From assembly GCA_004552965.1 (NCBI GenBank), contig SFMU01000049.1:1-32153 (forward strand): a stretch of DNA of 32,153 bases, in the 5' to 3' direction. Position numbers and translations under genes: made by a program. Positions 21,489 through 30,956 of this stretch are shown here, in pieces. The notes under the pieces were generated by a model, which had not been told where the DNA came from, searched no databases, and saw nothing but the letters and a program-made list of their open reading frames with translations. Within the stretch, counting starts at the first letter, position 1. Every line of letters starts with the position of its first letter. The stretch comes from Bacteroidales bacterium. Its GTDB lineage: Bacteria > Bacteroidota > Bacteroidia > Bacteroidales > UBA932.

Positions 21489-24098
21489 TCAGTCACGCTT
21501 GCGGGTGTCGAAGCAGAAAAGGCCGGCAACGGAGAGCAGGACGAGAATCAGAAGAGTCCAGGAACAGGCCGCGGACGCTGCCTTTCCGGTTGAATATATC
21601 TCCGGACAGAACTTCATCACCAGTTCATGGCTGCCCTGCGGAAGCAGGATTCCGCGCAGGATCCAGTCGCATCTGAACATGTCGACTCTCTCGCCGTCCA
21701 CTTCGGCCACCCATCCTTCCGGATAATAGACCTCGCTGAAGACAGCCGGCCTGTCCATGCAGGCGGCATAGCGGTAGTGAAGCTCTCCTGGAGCATAGGA
21801 AGTCAGTTCGATGTAATCATCCGAGTCCGGTACGGGCCCGCTCACTGCCGCCTGGACGGCCTCGCGGGACTCGGCGAAATCATCTCCTATCACCGCGACA
21901 TTCCTCAGGTCGACCTCGCCGATCGAAGCGATCTCGGCATCCGGGCCGGAAACCGGAAGGACGGAAAGAACGAACCAGGCATTGCCATAGGCATTGCGGT
22001 TCTCCAACGGGACAGCTTCGCTATTGAATATGAAGTACTTGCAGTTGAGAGCCGACAGAATCTCGTTTGACGGCAGTCTGTTGAGCGCGTCGGGGATGGA
22101 AGTGGCCCGGCTGATGGAATCGATGGTCTCCTCCAGTTCAGCGGTCAGATAGCGGTCGATAAGGTCCTGGTAGCGCTGCAACTTTGCAGGGCTGTAGCCA
22201 CCGATGTTCTTGTGGAAATAGCCGTTGAACATGTCGTTGAAAGGACTCGAGGTGAGGTCGACCACCCTGTAGGACAATGTCGAATCGGCGAGGATCATCT
22301 CATCCACAGGCCTTTTGCTGAACGAATTGGAAAAAGCACGGGCACTGACGAAATCCTCTTTCCCAAGGTATCTGTGACCGACCGTAAATAGATCTACAAG
22401 AATCAGGCAGGCAATCCCTGCTACAGCCTCGATCCTTCTTGCCTTACCGATTGACGGGTCGCTTTCGTAGGTCTGAGGCGCATTCTTCGGCACTGAATAT
22501 GCCCACCAGAGAAGCAGGAAGGAGCCCGCGATCAGAAGCATCGACCTCAACGCATCGGAGCGGAGGAAGGTGATCCTGTCGTCCACAAGGGCTTTCCGAA
22601 GCTGTTCAGGCAACTGAGCATCGACAGGCGAGGTAAAACTGCCGGCAATCGAAGGGAATGCGTACACCAGCAGGCAGAAACCCGCCGTCAGCACAAGGGC
22701 GGCCACACCTCCCGTGAGGAATTTCTTCTTCGGACAGCCGGCCTTGAGAATCCGGTCGAGTGCCAGGAAGCCGAGCATCGGCAGAGTGAACTGCAGGAGG
22801 ACAAGCGCCATGGACACCGTCCTGAACTTGTTGTACATCGGCACATGGTCGAAGAACAACTCCGTCAGCCACATGAAATTCCGTCCCAGACCCAGGCCCA
22901 CGGCCAGAAGGGTGGCAGCCAGAAGCCACCATTTCTCCTTCCCGTCAAGGATGAAAAGACCGAGAAGGAAGAGGAAGATCGTGATGGCTCCCATGTACAT
23001 CGGACCGGCAGTGAAAGGCTGTGACCCCCAGTACAGAGGAAGCTGGTCGGCCATCGACTCGGCATTCGGGACTCCATATTCCTTGCAGACGGCCACCACC
23101 GAGGACTTGTCCGGGTTGACCCTTGCGCCGGAAGCGCCTCCGTTGAAGTTGGGAATCATCATGTTCGGAAGCTCCTCCCAGCCATAGGACCAGGCTGTCG
23201 CATAGTCGAGCTGGAGGCCTTTGTCATTGACTTCAGCGCTTGCAGACGGGCCGGAAAGTTCCGAACCGCCTCGCATGGTGTGCTGAGTATATTCATAGAG
23301 CGGAGCAAGCTTGATGGCATTCGTGCCGATGCCCAGAAGGCCCAGCACCAGGAGAAGGGCCGAAGCCGCAAAGAACCTGCCCACGGACTTGCGCCTCTGA
23401 GGCGAAGCGACAAGCCAGATGAAGAAGGTCACGACATACAAGGCGATCAGGATTGCCAGGTAATATGTGATCTGCTGATGGTTGGCCTTGACCTGCATGC
23501 TCATTGCAAGACCGAAAAGGGCGCTGCCGAGCACGGTGACAGGGAGCCAGGCCTTCCACCCCTTCCCTTCGCGGAAAATGGACCTGTAAGTGAATATGAC
23601 GGCAGCCATCACCCACGGCAGGAAGGCAATAGCCTGCATCTTGGTGTTGTGGCCCACCTGGATGATCTGGATGTTGTAGGAGCAGAAAGTCACCGCCACC
23701 GCACCGGCGACAGCCACGAGAGTGTCCACTCCCAGCGAAAGCAGCAGCAGGAACGCTCCAAGCAGACACACAAAAAGATAGGAGGCGGGACGCTTGCCCT
23801 TGAGGAGCAATGAATATATTCCCTGCGTCAGATCCCCCTCATGCGAGGCCTGGAAGGACGTGGTGGGCATTCCTCCAAACATCGCGTCCGTCCAGTGGGT
23901 CTCATGGCCCTTGTGGGCGGCATTCCACTCTGTCGTCTGATGGGACATGCTCATGTAGCCGGTGATGTCGGACTGGTTCACCACCTTCCCGCTCAGCACC
24001 TGCGGGACAAATGAATATGCTATGACAAGGAACAGGAGCAGGATCCCGGCAAGGACGCCGGCCTTTTTCAGCAGCGCTTTCAGATTATTCTTGGTCAT
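21489..24098 (-). CDS. YfhO family polytopic membrane protein (GT-C-like)
   Basis: Of 869 residues, most of the first two thirds are membrane segments (about 14 counted overall, with one near the C-terminus); a large extracytoplasmic region spans roughly 580-830. It matches the YfhO family (PF09586), whose studied members in Gram-positive bacteria help glycosylate envelope polymers with undecaprenyl-linked sugars. The loop after the first helix contains NQSDITGYMSMS, then HETHWTDAMFGGMPT, fitting the family. Its start overlaps the glycosyltransferase stop by 4 bp (ATGA), so the two are translationally coupled. A role in moving sugars to envelope glycans is inferred. Confidence 0.9.
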   Translation of the reverse strand: MTKNNLKALLKKAGVLAGILLLFLVIAYSFVPQVLSGKVVNQSDITGYMSMSHQTTEWNAAHKGHETHWTDAMFGGMPTTSFQASHEGDLTQGIYSLLLKGKRPASYLFVCLLGAFLLLLSLGVDTLVAVAGAVAVTFCSYNIQIIQVGHNTKMQAIAFLPWVMAAVIFTYRSIFREGKGWKAWLPVTVLGSALFGLAMSMQVKANHQQITYYLAILIALYVVTFFIWLVASPQRRKSVGRFFAASALLLVLGLLGIGTNAIKLAPLYEYTQHTMRGGSELSGPSASAEVNDKGLQLDYATAWSYGWEELPNMMIPNFNGGASGARVNPDKSSVVAVCKEYGVPNAESMADQLPLYWGSQPFTAGPMYMGAITIFLFLLGLFILDGKEKWWLLAATLLAVGLGLGRNFMWLTELFFDHVPMYNKFRTVSMALVLLQFTLPMLGFLALDRILKAGCPKKKFLTGGVAALVLTAGFCLLVYAFPSIAGSFTSPVDAQLPEQLRKALVDDRITFLRSDALRSMLLIAGSFLLLWWAYSVPKNAPQTYESDPSIGKARRIEAVAGIACLILVDLFTVGHRYLGKEDFVSARAFSNSFSKRPVDEMILADSTLSYRVVDLTSSPFNDMFNGYFHKNIGGYSPAKLQRYQDLIDRYLTAELEETIDSISRATSIPDALNRLPSNEILSALNCKYFIFNSEAVPLENRNAYGNAWFVLSVLPVSGPDAEIASIGEVDLRNVAVIGDDFAESREAVQAAVSGPVPDSDDYIELTSYAPGELHYRYAACMDRPAVFSEVYYPEGWVAEVDGERVDMFRCDWILRGILLPQGSHELVMKFCPEIYSTGKAASAACSWTLLILVLLSVAGLFCFDTRKRD

Positions 24099-25459
24099 TT
24101 GTGATTATTCTTTTCTGTTGTTATCTCATCCAGAAGAGAGGCATAGCGATGAGTGAGCCCTCTCCTGGTATATTCACTGATGTCTGAGGAATTGTCATCG
24201 AGCTCTCCCTGCCGGAACTCGTCCCAGCAGAAGTCGATGCAGGCGCGGATCTTGCTTTCCTGGTCCCAGTCGTAGACGACTCCGGACCCGGTGTTGCCGA
24301 TTATCCGGGCCATGGCCCCGTCCGTCTGGCCGATGCCGAGAATCGGGCGGCGTGAAGCGAGGTACTCGAACAGCTTGCCTGGCAGGACGGCACGGTACTC
24401 CGGCTCCTTCCTCAACGGGAGAATCAGCAGGGAAGCATTCTTCTGCTCGCGGACAGCCGTACGGTGGTCGCGGTAGCCCAGGTCCACAAGATTGTCCCCA
24501 AGACCGGCCTGACGGATCGATTCCGTAATCGCACTGTCTGTCTTTCCCACAAGCCTCAGCCTGAGAGCATCCCTGAATGAGGAATCCTCCGCGCATTTGT
24601 CGGCGAGTACTTTCCAGAGGGTCTCCGGATTGCCGTCTGCAGCGAACAGACCGGTGTGGGTGATGTTGAAGAAGCCGTCGGGGACGATCTCTTCGCGGAA
24701 ATCGGATTCGTCGAAACCATTCGTGATAAGTTCGACGGGAGTTCCGGTCATTTTCTCGAAATCCTCTTTTACCAGAGGAGAGACCGCAACCACTCTGGTG
24801 GCCCCGTCAAGGACCCTGCGTTCCAGCTCATGATGCTTCTTTTCCGCCCAGGAACACAGACCCAGATGCTTGAAATAGAACATCTTGGTCCACGGATCAC
24901 GGAAGTCGGCAACCCATGGGATCCCGGTGGCTTCGGAAAGCTTCAATCCGATAAGATGCATCGACTGCGGCGGTCCGGTCGTCACGATTGCATCCACGGG
25001 ATGCTCCCTGAGGTATTTCTTGAGGAATCTGACCGAAGGGCCCACCCACATCACTCTCGGGTCGGGGATGAAGAAATTGCCCCGGATGAATAGGGAAATC
25101 TTCTGCTTGAAGGATTTCTTCTGGGCATTGATCGGATTGACTTCCCCACCGGAAGCGCCGGTCTCCCCGCCTGAAGCGGCATCCTGGGTGAAAGTCTTGA
25201 TGTCTATGGAACTGTCCTTGCCCATCAGCATACGGTAGGCATTGTAAGGCTCGACGATCTTTGTCCGGACGATCTCAGCCTCCGGAGGAATCTCTGAGCC
25301 GAGTGTCTTGTCCACGGCAATCAGTTCCGGGTTCTCCGGAGTGTAGATGACCGGCTGCCAGCCTTCCGAGGGCAAGTATTTGGCAAACTTGACCCACCTC
25401 TGGACTCCGGAACCTCCGGAAGGCGGCCAATAGTAGGTTATGACAAGAACTCTCTTCAT
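24095..25459 (-). CDS. GT-B glycosyltransferase (family 4-like)
   Basis: The 454-residue cytoplasmic protein starts MKRVLVITYYWPPSGGSGVQRW, the donor-side opening of GT4-like enzymes. The C-terminal Rossmann half has ITNGFDESDF, THTGLFAADGNPE and LPLRKEPEYRAVLPGKLFEYLASRRPILGIG, where the Glu residues of the PGKLFEYLA segment should contact the nucleotide sugar. Residues ~95-115 form a Gly/Ser-rich insert (ASGGETGASGGE) not usual in the family. The ATG overlaps the GH20 stop by 4 bp and its stop overlaps the YfhO start by 4 bp. Donor and acceptor are unknown. Confidence 0.9.
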   Translation of the reverse strand: MKRVLVITYYWPPSGGSGVQRWVKFAKYLPSEGWQPVIYTPENPELIAVDKTLGSEIPPEAEIVRTKIVEPYNAYRMLMGKDSSIDIKTFTQDAASGGETGASGGEVNPINAQKKSFKQKISLFIRGNFFIPDPRVMWVGPSVRFLKKYLREHPVDAIVTTGPPQSMHLIGLKLSEATGIPWVADFRDPWTKMFYFKHLGLCSWAEKKHHELERRVLDGATRVVAVSPLVKEDFEKMTGTPVELITNGFDESDFREEIVPDGFFNITHTGLFAADGNPETLWKVLADKCAEDSSFRDALRLRLVGKTDSAITESIRQAGLGDNLVDLGYRDHRTAVREQKNASLLILPLRKEPEYRAVLPGKLFEYLASRRPILGIGQTDGAMARIIGNTGSGVVYDWDQESKIRACIDFCWDEFRQGELDDNSSDISEYTRRGLTHRYASLLDEITTEKNNHK

Positions 25460-27402
25460 CGGACTATAACCTCATCAAAGAACAAGAATCCTCCCTTCGG
25501 ACCGCGCCTGGCATCTATCACGATGTACCTGACAGGAGTCGGCTCGCCGCCCGAGATGCTGAAGTCGAAGAACTTCGCCCCGAGAGCCTCCGTGTCCGCC
25601 TGCGGCCGGAGAACTCCCACCGGCTCGAAGGAGGTGCCATCATAGGAAAGCGAAATCTTGAGAGATTCGGGGAGATAGATTCCATGCACCCTGTTCTGCA
25701 TCGAAAGGAGAGAGATGCTGGAAACGGGTTTCGGCTCTTCGAGGTCGATCATGAAACAGACATCGCACAGGAAGCCCTGCCACTTGCCGTCCTTGTAGGC
25801 CCAGCCTCCGCAAAGGCCGTCCGTCAGAGCGCCTTCACCTCCGGCTGCATAGGAATCCGTCCACTTCACTCCTTCGGCAAAGTACACTTTCGCTCCCTTG
25901 GCAAGGTGGTCCTGAGGCTCGGTGGCTTCCAGCCTCTCGCCGAGCTCGGACTCAAGGTCGAACATTCCGTAGCCCCGGTCTTTCATCACCCGTGCGAGGG
26001 CGGTTGCCCTCCTTCTGAAATCATCCCGGTCCTTGACAGAAGGCTGCGACCAGGCAACCTCGGCCAGGGCGAAGCCACGCGGCCAGAGAAGGTACTCGGC
26101 ATAGTCGCCGGAATCGACCAGCTCCGTCCAGAGATTGGCCTGTACGCCCATTACCAGCGACGGGTCGGAGGCTCCTGCTGCCGGGTCGAATGAGTACACC
26201 TGATTGATCGGAAGGTAATTGCCGAAAGTCGGCCTCTCCTTCTCCGGGAAGTCCTGGGCCGTGTCGAAGTAGCAGAAGGTTCCCGGAGCCATTATCACCT
26301 TGCGGCCTTGCGCAACGGCTTCCAGACCAGGTTCCACGCCCCTCCAGGACATCACCGCGGCGTCTGCGGAAAGTCCGTCGCCCAGGATTTCGTCCCAGCC
26401 GATGACCTTGCGGCCCTTCGACCTGACATATTCCTCAACCCTCCTGACAAGATAGCCCTGAAGGTCCTTCGGGCTTTCGAGCCCCTCCTCTGCGATGCGT
26501 CGTGCGCAGTCGGAACAGGTGGCCCAGCTCTTGTGGGTGACCTCGTCGCCGCCGATGTGGATGTACTCCGACGGGAAGAGTTCCATCACCTCGTCGAGGA
26601 CGCTGAAGATCAGGCTGAAGGTTTCTTCCTTGCCGGGACAGAGGTCGCCCGAGCGGGTCTCGCTGTCGCATCTGAGGTCCGGATAGGCGGCAAGGACTTC
26701 GGCGCTGTGACCGGGCATCTCGATTTCGGGGATGACGGTGATGTGCCTTGCGTCGGCATATTCGACTATCTCTTTGATGTCTTTCCTGGTGAAAGAGCCG
26801 CCGTAGGCACCCTCGGTGCCGGGCTCACAGTGCGTCCAGCCCCCGAAAACCGGCTCCTTGTCCCTGTAGGCGCCGGTCCGGTTGAGTTCCGGATAGGACT
26901 CCGAAGGGAAACGCCAGCCTTCGGAGTCGGTCAGGTGCAGATGCAGGCGGTTCAGCTTGACCGCGGCCATGGCATCCAGATGCTTGAATATGAAGTCCTT
27001 CCCGAAGAAATGGCGGGAAACGTCGAGCATCATGCCCCTGTAAGGGAAGCGCGGAGAGTCCTCGACCTTGCAGAATCCGACCTTCCAGAAGCGGCGGTCC
27101 AGTTTCTGCTCGCTCACTCCGGCGGCCATCGCAAGAGTCTGGCGGGCATAGAAACAGCCGGCGGCGTCGGAACTGGTGATTACGACTCCATCCTGGCCGA
27201 CCTCCAGCCGGTAAGCCTCTGGGCCGAGGGAAGAATCCTCCCGGTAAACGATGCCCGACCACGGTTTATGGCTGTAGGTGCCTTCGGTGAGTTCTACGGA
27301 GGCCGGAGCAGGGATCACGTCGGCGACGGTCCCCTCTTCCACCGAGCAGGAGCACAGGGTCGCTGCCGCAACAATCAATGAATATGTCCTTATTCTCATC
27401 AC
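25456..27402 (-). CDS. GH20 beta-N-acetylhexosaminidase, lipoprotein
   Basis: The 648-residue product has a signal peptide with a probable lipidated Cys at 19 (TLCSC). The GH20b N-terminal domain (VIPAPASVELTEG) precedes the catalytic barrel: FPYRGMMLDVSRHFF, LHLHLTDSEGWRF, HITVIPEIEMPGHS and the catalytic pair D286-E287 in HIGGDEVT, where the substrate's 2-acetamido group is the nucleophile. From ~520 a C-terminal domain with beta-sandwich character may bind sugar. It releases terminal GlcNAc/GalNAc, fitting mucin or N-glycan use. It is the first gene of an operon with a glycosyltransferase, YfhO and MATE; the coupling of a hydrolase with envelope glycosylation genes is unusual. Confidence 0.95.
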   Translation of the reverse strand: MMRIRTYSLIVAAATLCSCSVEEGTVADVIPAPASVELTEGTYSHKPWSGIVYREDSSLGPEAYRLEVGQDGVVITSSDAAGCFYARQTLAMAAGVSEQKLDRRFWKVGFCKVEDSPRFPYRGMMLDVSRHFFGKDFIFKHLDAMAAVKLNRLHLHLTDSEGWRFPSESYPELNRTGAYRDKEPVFGGWTHCEPGTEGAYGGSFTRKDIKEIVEYADARHITVIPEIEMPGHSAEVLAAYPDLRCDSETRSGDLCPGKEETFSLIFSVLDEVMELFPSEYIHIGGDEVTHKSWATCSDCARRIAEEGLESPKDLQGYLVRRVEEYVRSKGRKVIGWDEILGDGLSADAAVMSWRGVEPGLEAVAQGRKVIMAPGTFCYFDTAQDFPEKERPTFGNYLPINQVYSFDPAAGASDPSLVMGVQANLWTELVDSGDYAEYLLWPRGFALAEVAWSQPSVKDRDDFRRRATALARVMKDRGYGMFDLESELGERLEATEPQDHLAKGAKVYFAEGVKWTDSYAAGGEGALTDGLCGGWAYKDGKWQGFLCDVCFMIDLEEPKPVSSISLLSMQNRVHGIYLPESLKISLSYDGTSFEPVGVLRPQADTEALGAKFFDFSISGGEPTPVRYIVIDARRGPKGGFLFFDEVIVR

Positions 27403-27418
27403 AAATTATTTGCGTCGT

Positions 27419-27450
27419 CAAAGTTACTCATCCTCGGACACCTATGCAAG
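27419..27450 (-). promoter_or_regulatory. Promoter of the GH20-GT-YfhO operon
   Basis: On the minus strand CTTG (plus 27447-27450) is 20 bp from TAACTTTG (plus 27419-27426), an exact -7 match. The -33 box lies inside the 3' end of the TSUP gene, so the operon has its own start although the genes are only 39 bp apart. Confidence 0.6.
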
Positions 27451-28173
27451 AATGGCCAGGAGTCCGCTCACTGCCATGTAGGCATAAATCACCTTCCGGA
27501 GGGACGGCAGGGTTATTCTCCTGAAGACCATCGCGCCCACCCATATTCCCAGAAAGACCGCCACTATCCCCCACAGCCAGCACAGACCTACAGTCGCGGT
27601 CACGAAACCGTTGCCAGCCCGGAAAAGGGTCATCATCGAGTTGCCGATGAAGAAAAAGGCCTGGGTTATGGCCAGATACTCTTCCTTGGAGTCGGTGCAG
27701 GCGATGAAATAGAGGACTGCAGGAGGCCCCTGCATCGCGAAAAAACCTCCCATAAGCCCCGAGGCTGTGCCCATCGCGAGCTGGACTCCCATCGTCGGCT
27801 TCACCCTGATCCTCTCGCTGATGAAGAAGAAATAGATGCTGACAAAGATCAGAATGCCGCCAAGGATGTGCTTGAGCACCCTTCCGTCCATCCCGGCGAC
27901 CCACCTGATCGCGAAGAAGGACACGACGATGAAAGTGATCAGGATGGGCAGGAGTTTCTTCCAGGGAATCTGCTTCCACATCCTGATGCAGATGTACATC
28001 GAGTTGACGAGGGCGAGAAGTCCGGAAAGGGCGGTTGCCTCGCCGTAGGACGGCATCACCAGAGGAAGGATGGTCATCATGAATATCCCGAAGCCGAAGC
28101 CGCTCACCCGCTGGATGAAGCTGGCGACGAAGCTCGAGGCGAAGATGACCATTATGAAGACCGGAAAATCCAT
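27442..28173 (-). CDS. TauE/SafE (TSUP) family permease
   Basis: This 243-residue inner-membrane protein with about eight helices fits the TSUP family (PF01925): FASSFVASFIQRVSGFGFGIFMM in the first repeat and MGTASGLMGGFFAMQGPPAVLYFIA in the second, the duplicated pore signatures. Family members carry sulfite, sulfoacetate or other organic anions out or in; the substrate here is unknown. It is 30 bp downstream of the GH78 rhamnosidase on the same strand, so both are probably one transcript. Confidence 0.9.
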   Translation of the reverse strand: MDFPVFIMVIFASSFVASFIQRVSGFGFGIFMMTILPLVMPSYGEATALSGLLALVNSMYICIRMWKQIPWKKLLPILITFIVVSFFAIRWVAGMDGRVLKHILGGILIFVSIYFFFISERIRVKPTMGVQLAMGTASGLMGGFFAMQGPPAVLYFIACTDSKEEYLAITQAFFFIGNSMMTLFRAGNGFVTATVGLCWLWGIVAVFLGIWVGAMVFRRITLPSLRKVIYAYMAVSGLLAILA

Positions 28174-28203
28174 CTGGCAGAATCACTATTACTTATCCTT
28201 TAT

Positions 28204-30888
28204 TCAGCGGCTCTCCGGCCCGGCCTGCTCCCGATACCGGAAATCATAGGCCCCGGCCTCGAGTTCGATCTCAGACTCCTTCCCGTCCTGAGAGAAGCGT
28301 CCCGGAACGGTTGCCACGGCAGTCGTGTTCGCAGGGATCTCCACGTGCCAGAGGAACTCCCCGTCCTCGACCTTCCAGCTGCTGACGATCGTCCCGTAAG
28401 GCGAATCGTACGAAGCGTCCACCGATGTCAGCTGGGAAGGAGGACAAGGCTTGAGTTCGATTCTTCTGAAGGCATCTCCTCCGTTGCGTATGCCGGCAAG
28501 ATACTCATACATCCAGATGATGCAGTCGCCGGTCAGCATCAGGTGATTCAGCGAATTCATCGCCGGATCGGCAGTGTCGCCGTTCCACAGCTCCCAGATC
28601 GTGGTGGCACCGCGTCGGAACATGTAGCCGTAGGACGGGTAGGTGTCATTGGAGGCGATTGTGCAGGCGAGATCCACGTTGCCATATTCGGAAAGCCCGC
28701 GGAAAAGGTGCTGCACGCCCATCAGTCCCACACTGATGTGGCTGTTCCATTCGCCGACGGTCTTGTCGACGATGTTCCTGACAACTCCCTGCTCGTGCCC
28801 CTCTGGGACAAGCCCGAGACGGAGGGACATGATGTTGGCCGTGACGGTGTTGTTGGCATAGCAGGAAGCGGCCTCGTCGAAAAAGCGCCTGTTGTAGGCT
28901 TCCTTGAGGGCGAGGGCGGCTTCTGAATATTCATGGACGTCCTCCGGGTGCCCTGCCACGACCGCGAAATCCTGCATCTTGCGGAGGATGTCGTACATCA
29001 CCGAGGTGCCCAGAAGGTCTCCGTCCGTCTTCCTGGACGGGTCGTTGGAGTGGATCAGTTCGAGAGACTCCGGCGGCAGGCACCAGTCCCCGTAGATGTC
29101 ACCGGTGACGATGCCGTCCCTGACCTTCTTGCCGAGGATGAATCCGACCCATTTCTTCATCGCATCGTAGCGGTCCCTGACCACCTGCTCGTTGCCGAAC
29201 TGCCTCCAGAGCATGTCCACGGCACCGAACAGGGCAGCCGGCCAGGTGACATCCTCGTTCCAGAGGGTCCAGTATCGCGGGCTGACGTCGGAGATGCAGC
29301 CATCCTCCCTCATGGATTCCTGGATGTCAAGAGACCACTTGCGGTAGAGATTCTCGACATCGTAGATGAAGGCCTCGCCGTAGCAGCCGGTGGCGCGGTC
29401 GCCCAGCCAGCCCATCCTCTCGTCCCTCTGCGGGCAGTCGGTAGGCATTCCGCGGTAGTTGCCGCGAAGGCCTCTTGCAGTGTTCTCGTGCATCAGGTTG
29501 AGTATCTCGTCGGAGCAGGAGAAAGATCCGGTGGACTTCATCTCATCGTAGGCGACTATTCCGGCAAAATTCCTTTCGGAAGGCATGGCGGACAGATCTG
29601 CTCCGCTGATCTCGACGAAACGGAATCCGTGGATCACGAACTGCGGTTCCCACTCGAACCATCCGTCGGAAGCGGGAGTGTAGGCATCCATGCAGCGGGC
29701 GAGCCTGAGGTTGGCGACATAGAGCTGCTCCGGGTCGTCACTGCGCAGGATTTCCGAATATCTCAACGTCACCCTCTCGCCTTTCCTGCCCTTGAGACGG
29801 ACTCTGAGCCATCCGGCGACATTCTGGCCAAGATCGACGATAAGCCTTCCGTCGGCAGTCCGGCGAACCTCGCGGGGGATGATTTCGTCCTGGACAGCCA
29901 TGCTCGGAGCGAACTGGGCACGCATTTTCCCCTTCGGAGCGCTCATGAGGGTGGCTGGCCGCCATATTCCAGAGCAGGAATAGCCCGTCTCCGTCCATTT
30001 TCCAAGTTCGAGCGAGGCATCGTAGTGCTCGCCGTCATATTCATTGTTCCTGGTGACCGGGCCGTTGTCCGTGGCCATCCAGCTGGTGTCGCTGACGATG
30101 GTTTCCTCGCGGCCGTCCCGGTAGCGGATTTGCAGCTTCGCAAGCAGGCACGGATAGCCGAAGCGGAGGGTGTTCATGCCGTAGTCGTCGCCGTTGCGGG
30201 TTCCGAAGTAACGACCGTTGCCCAGAGCCGCTCCGATGGCATTGCCTCCCACCTTGAGAAGGTCCGTGACATCATAGATCAGGTACGGCACGCTGACATC
30301 GTACAGTGTGGGCAGCGGACCGAAGACATCGTCCCCTACCCTCTTGCCGTTGATGTAGCAGTAGGAGTTGCCCAGACCGCTAACGTATAGAATTGCAGAA
30401 CTGACTTCGCCTCCAAGGTCGAATTCCCGCCTGAGATACCTGGCCGGAAGGTCGTACTGCGACTCGGCGTCGGAAATCGTCTTTCCCTCGCCCGGCAGCC
30501 CGATCCACCGGGCACCGTCCCACTGATCCTCCTCCAGAGGGTTGATCCAGCCGATCGTGGCGCTGGTAGAGGCATTCTTGTCCTTATTGTTCCAGACTGT
30601 CACATTCCAGGTGTATTTTTCGCCTCCCTTGAGCGCAGGTCCTTCGTAAGGGATGTGCACAGAGGTGGCAGAAGCCACTCTTCCGCTGTTCCAGACCTGC
30701 TTTCCTCCGGCGTCCATCACTCGGATCATATAGGCCTCCTGAAGGATTCCACGGCGGCTGTCTTCCATTTTCCAGCAGAAAGAAGCCTCGCCCGGATTCT
30801 CGCCGAGCAGCACTTTCGGGTCGATGACCTTGGCCCTGACGCTGAAAGCGGCAAGGCAGATCAGGATAATTGCAGTAAAGAGTCTCAT
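28204..30888 (-). CDS. GH78 alpha-L-rhamnosidase
   Basis: The 894-residue secreted enzyme has signal peptide MRLFTAIILICLAAFSVRA (no lipobox). An N-terminal Fn3-like domain (~20-115), beta-sandwich domains (PF08531/PF05592 types), the six-hairpin barrel and a C-terminal beta domain follow the usual GH78 order. The barrel has GMPTDCPQRDERMGWLGD with D489 and E490, and GATTIWELWNGD with E766; these match the general acid and base regions. It removes terminal rhamnose from plant pectin (RG-I), flavonoids or bacterial polysaccharides. The TSUP permease follows; the divergent neighbour is the exported isomerase, with which it shares a promoter region. Confidence 0.95.
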   Translation of the reverse strand: MRLFTAIILICLAAFSVRAKVIDPKVLLGENPGEASFCWKMEDSRRGILQEAYMIRVMDAGGKQVWNSGRVASATSVHIPYEGPALKGGEKYTWNVTVWNNKDKNASTSATIGWINPLEEDQWDGARWIGLPGEGKTISDAESQYDLPARYLRREFDLGGEVSSAILYVSGLGNSYCYINGKRVGDDVFGPLPTLYDVSVPYLIYDVTDLLKVGGNAIGAALGNGRYFGTRNGDDYGMNTLRFGYPCLLAKLQIRYRDGREETIVSDTSWMATDNGPVTRNNEYDGEHYDASLELGKWTETGYSCSGIWRPATLMSAPKGKMRAQFAPSMAVQDEIIPREVRRTADGRLIVDLGQNVAGWLRVRLKGRKGERVTLRYSEILRSDDPEQLYVANLRLARCMDAYTPASDGWFEWEPQFVIHGFRFVEISGADLSAMPSERNFAGIVAYDEMKSTGSFSCSDEILNLMHENTARGLRGNYRGMPTDCPQRDERMGWLGDRATGCYGEAFIYDVENLYRKWSLDIQESMREDGCISDVSPRYWTLWNEDVTWPAALFGAVDMLWRQFGNEQVVRDRYDAMKKWVGFILGKKVRDGIVTGDIYGDWCLPPESLELIHSNDPSRKTDGDLLGTSVMYDILRKMQDFAVVAGHPEDVHEYSEAALALKEAYNRRFFDEAASCYANNTVTANIMSLRLGLVPEGHEQGVVRNIVDKTVGEWNSHISVGLMGVQHLFRGLSEYGNVDLACTIASNDTYPSYGYMFRRGATTIWELWNGDTADPAMNSLNHLMLTGDCIIWMYEYLAGIRNGGDAFRRIELKPCPPSQLTSVDASYDSPYGTIVSSWKVEDGEFLWHVEIPANTTAVATVPGRFSQDGKESEIELEAGAYDFRYREQAGPESR

Positions 30889-30903
30889 ATTTCAAGTTTT
30901 GTC

Positions 30904-30921
30904 GTATCTTTGACAAGATAC
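30904..30921. promoter_or_regulatory. Shared palindromic -7 region of divergent GH78 and isomerase genes
   Basis: GTATCTT-tgac-AAGATAC is a perfect 7-bp inverted repeat. Its plus strand holds TATCTTTG (30905-30912, an exact -7 box for the gene at 30957) and its minus strand TATCTTGT (plus 30913-30920, a near match for the GH78 gene). Neither direction has a clean -33 TTTG. The two promoters overlap, so they could compete or be bound by one dyad-recognising regulator. Confidence 0.5.
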
Positions 30922-30956
30922 AGCGAATTATCCTGAAATCCGAATAATCAACACCA

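Noticed and set aside
27428..28186. 252-codon frame overlapping the TSUP gene
   Set aside because: It is a shifted-frame shadow on the same strand, rich in His/Arg/Gln; the 27442-28173 frame has the membrane profile and TSUP signatures.
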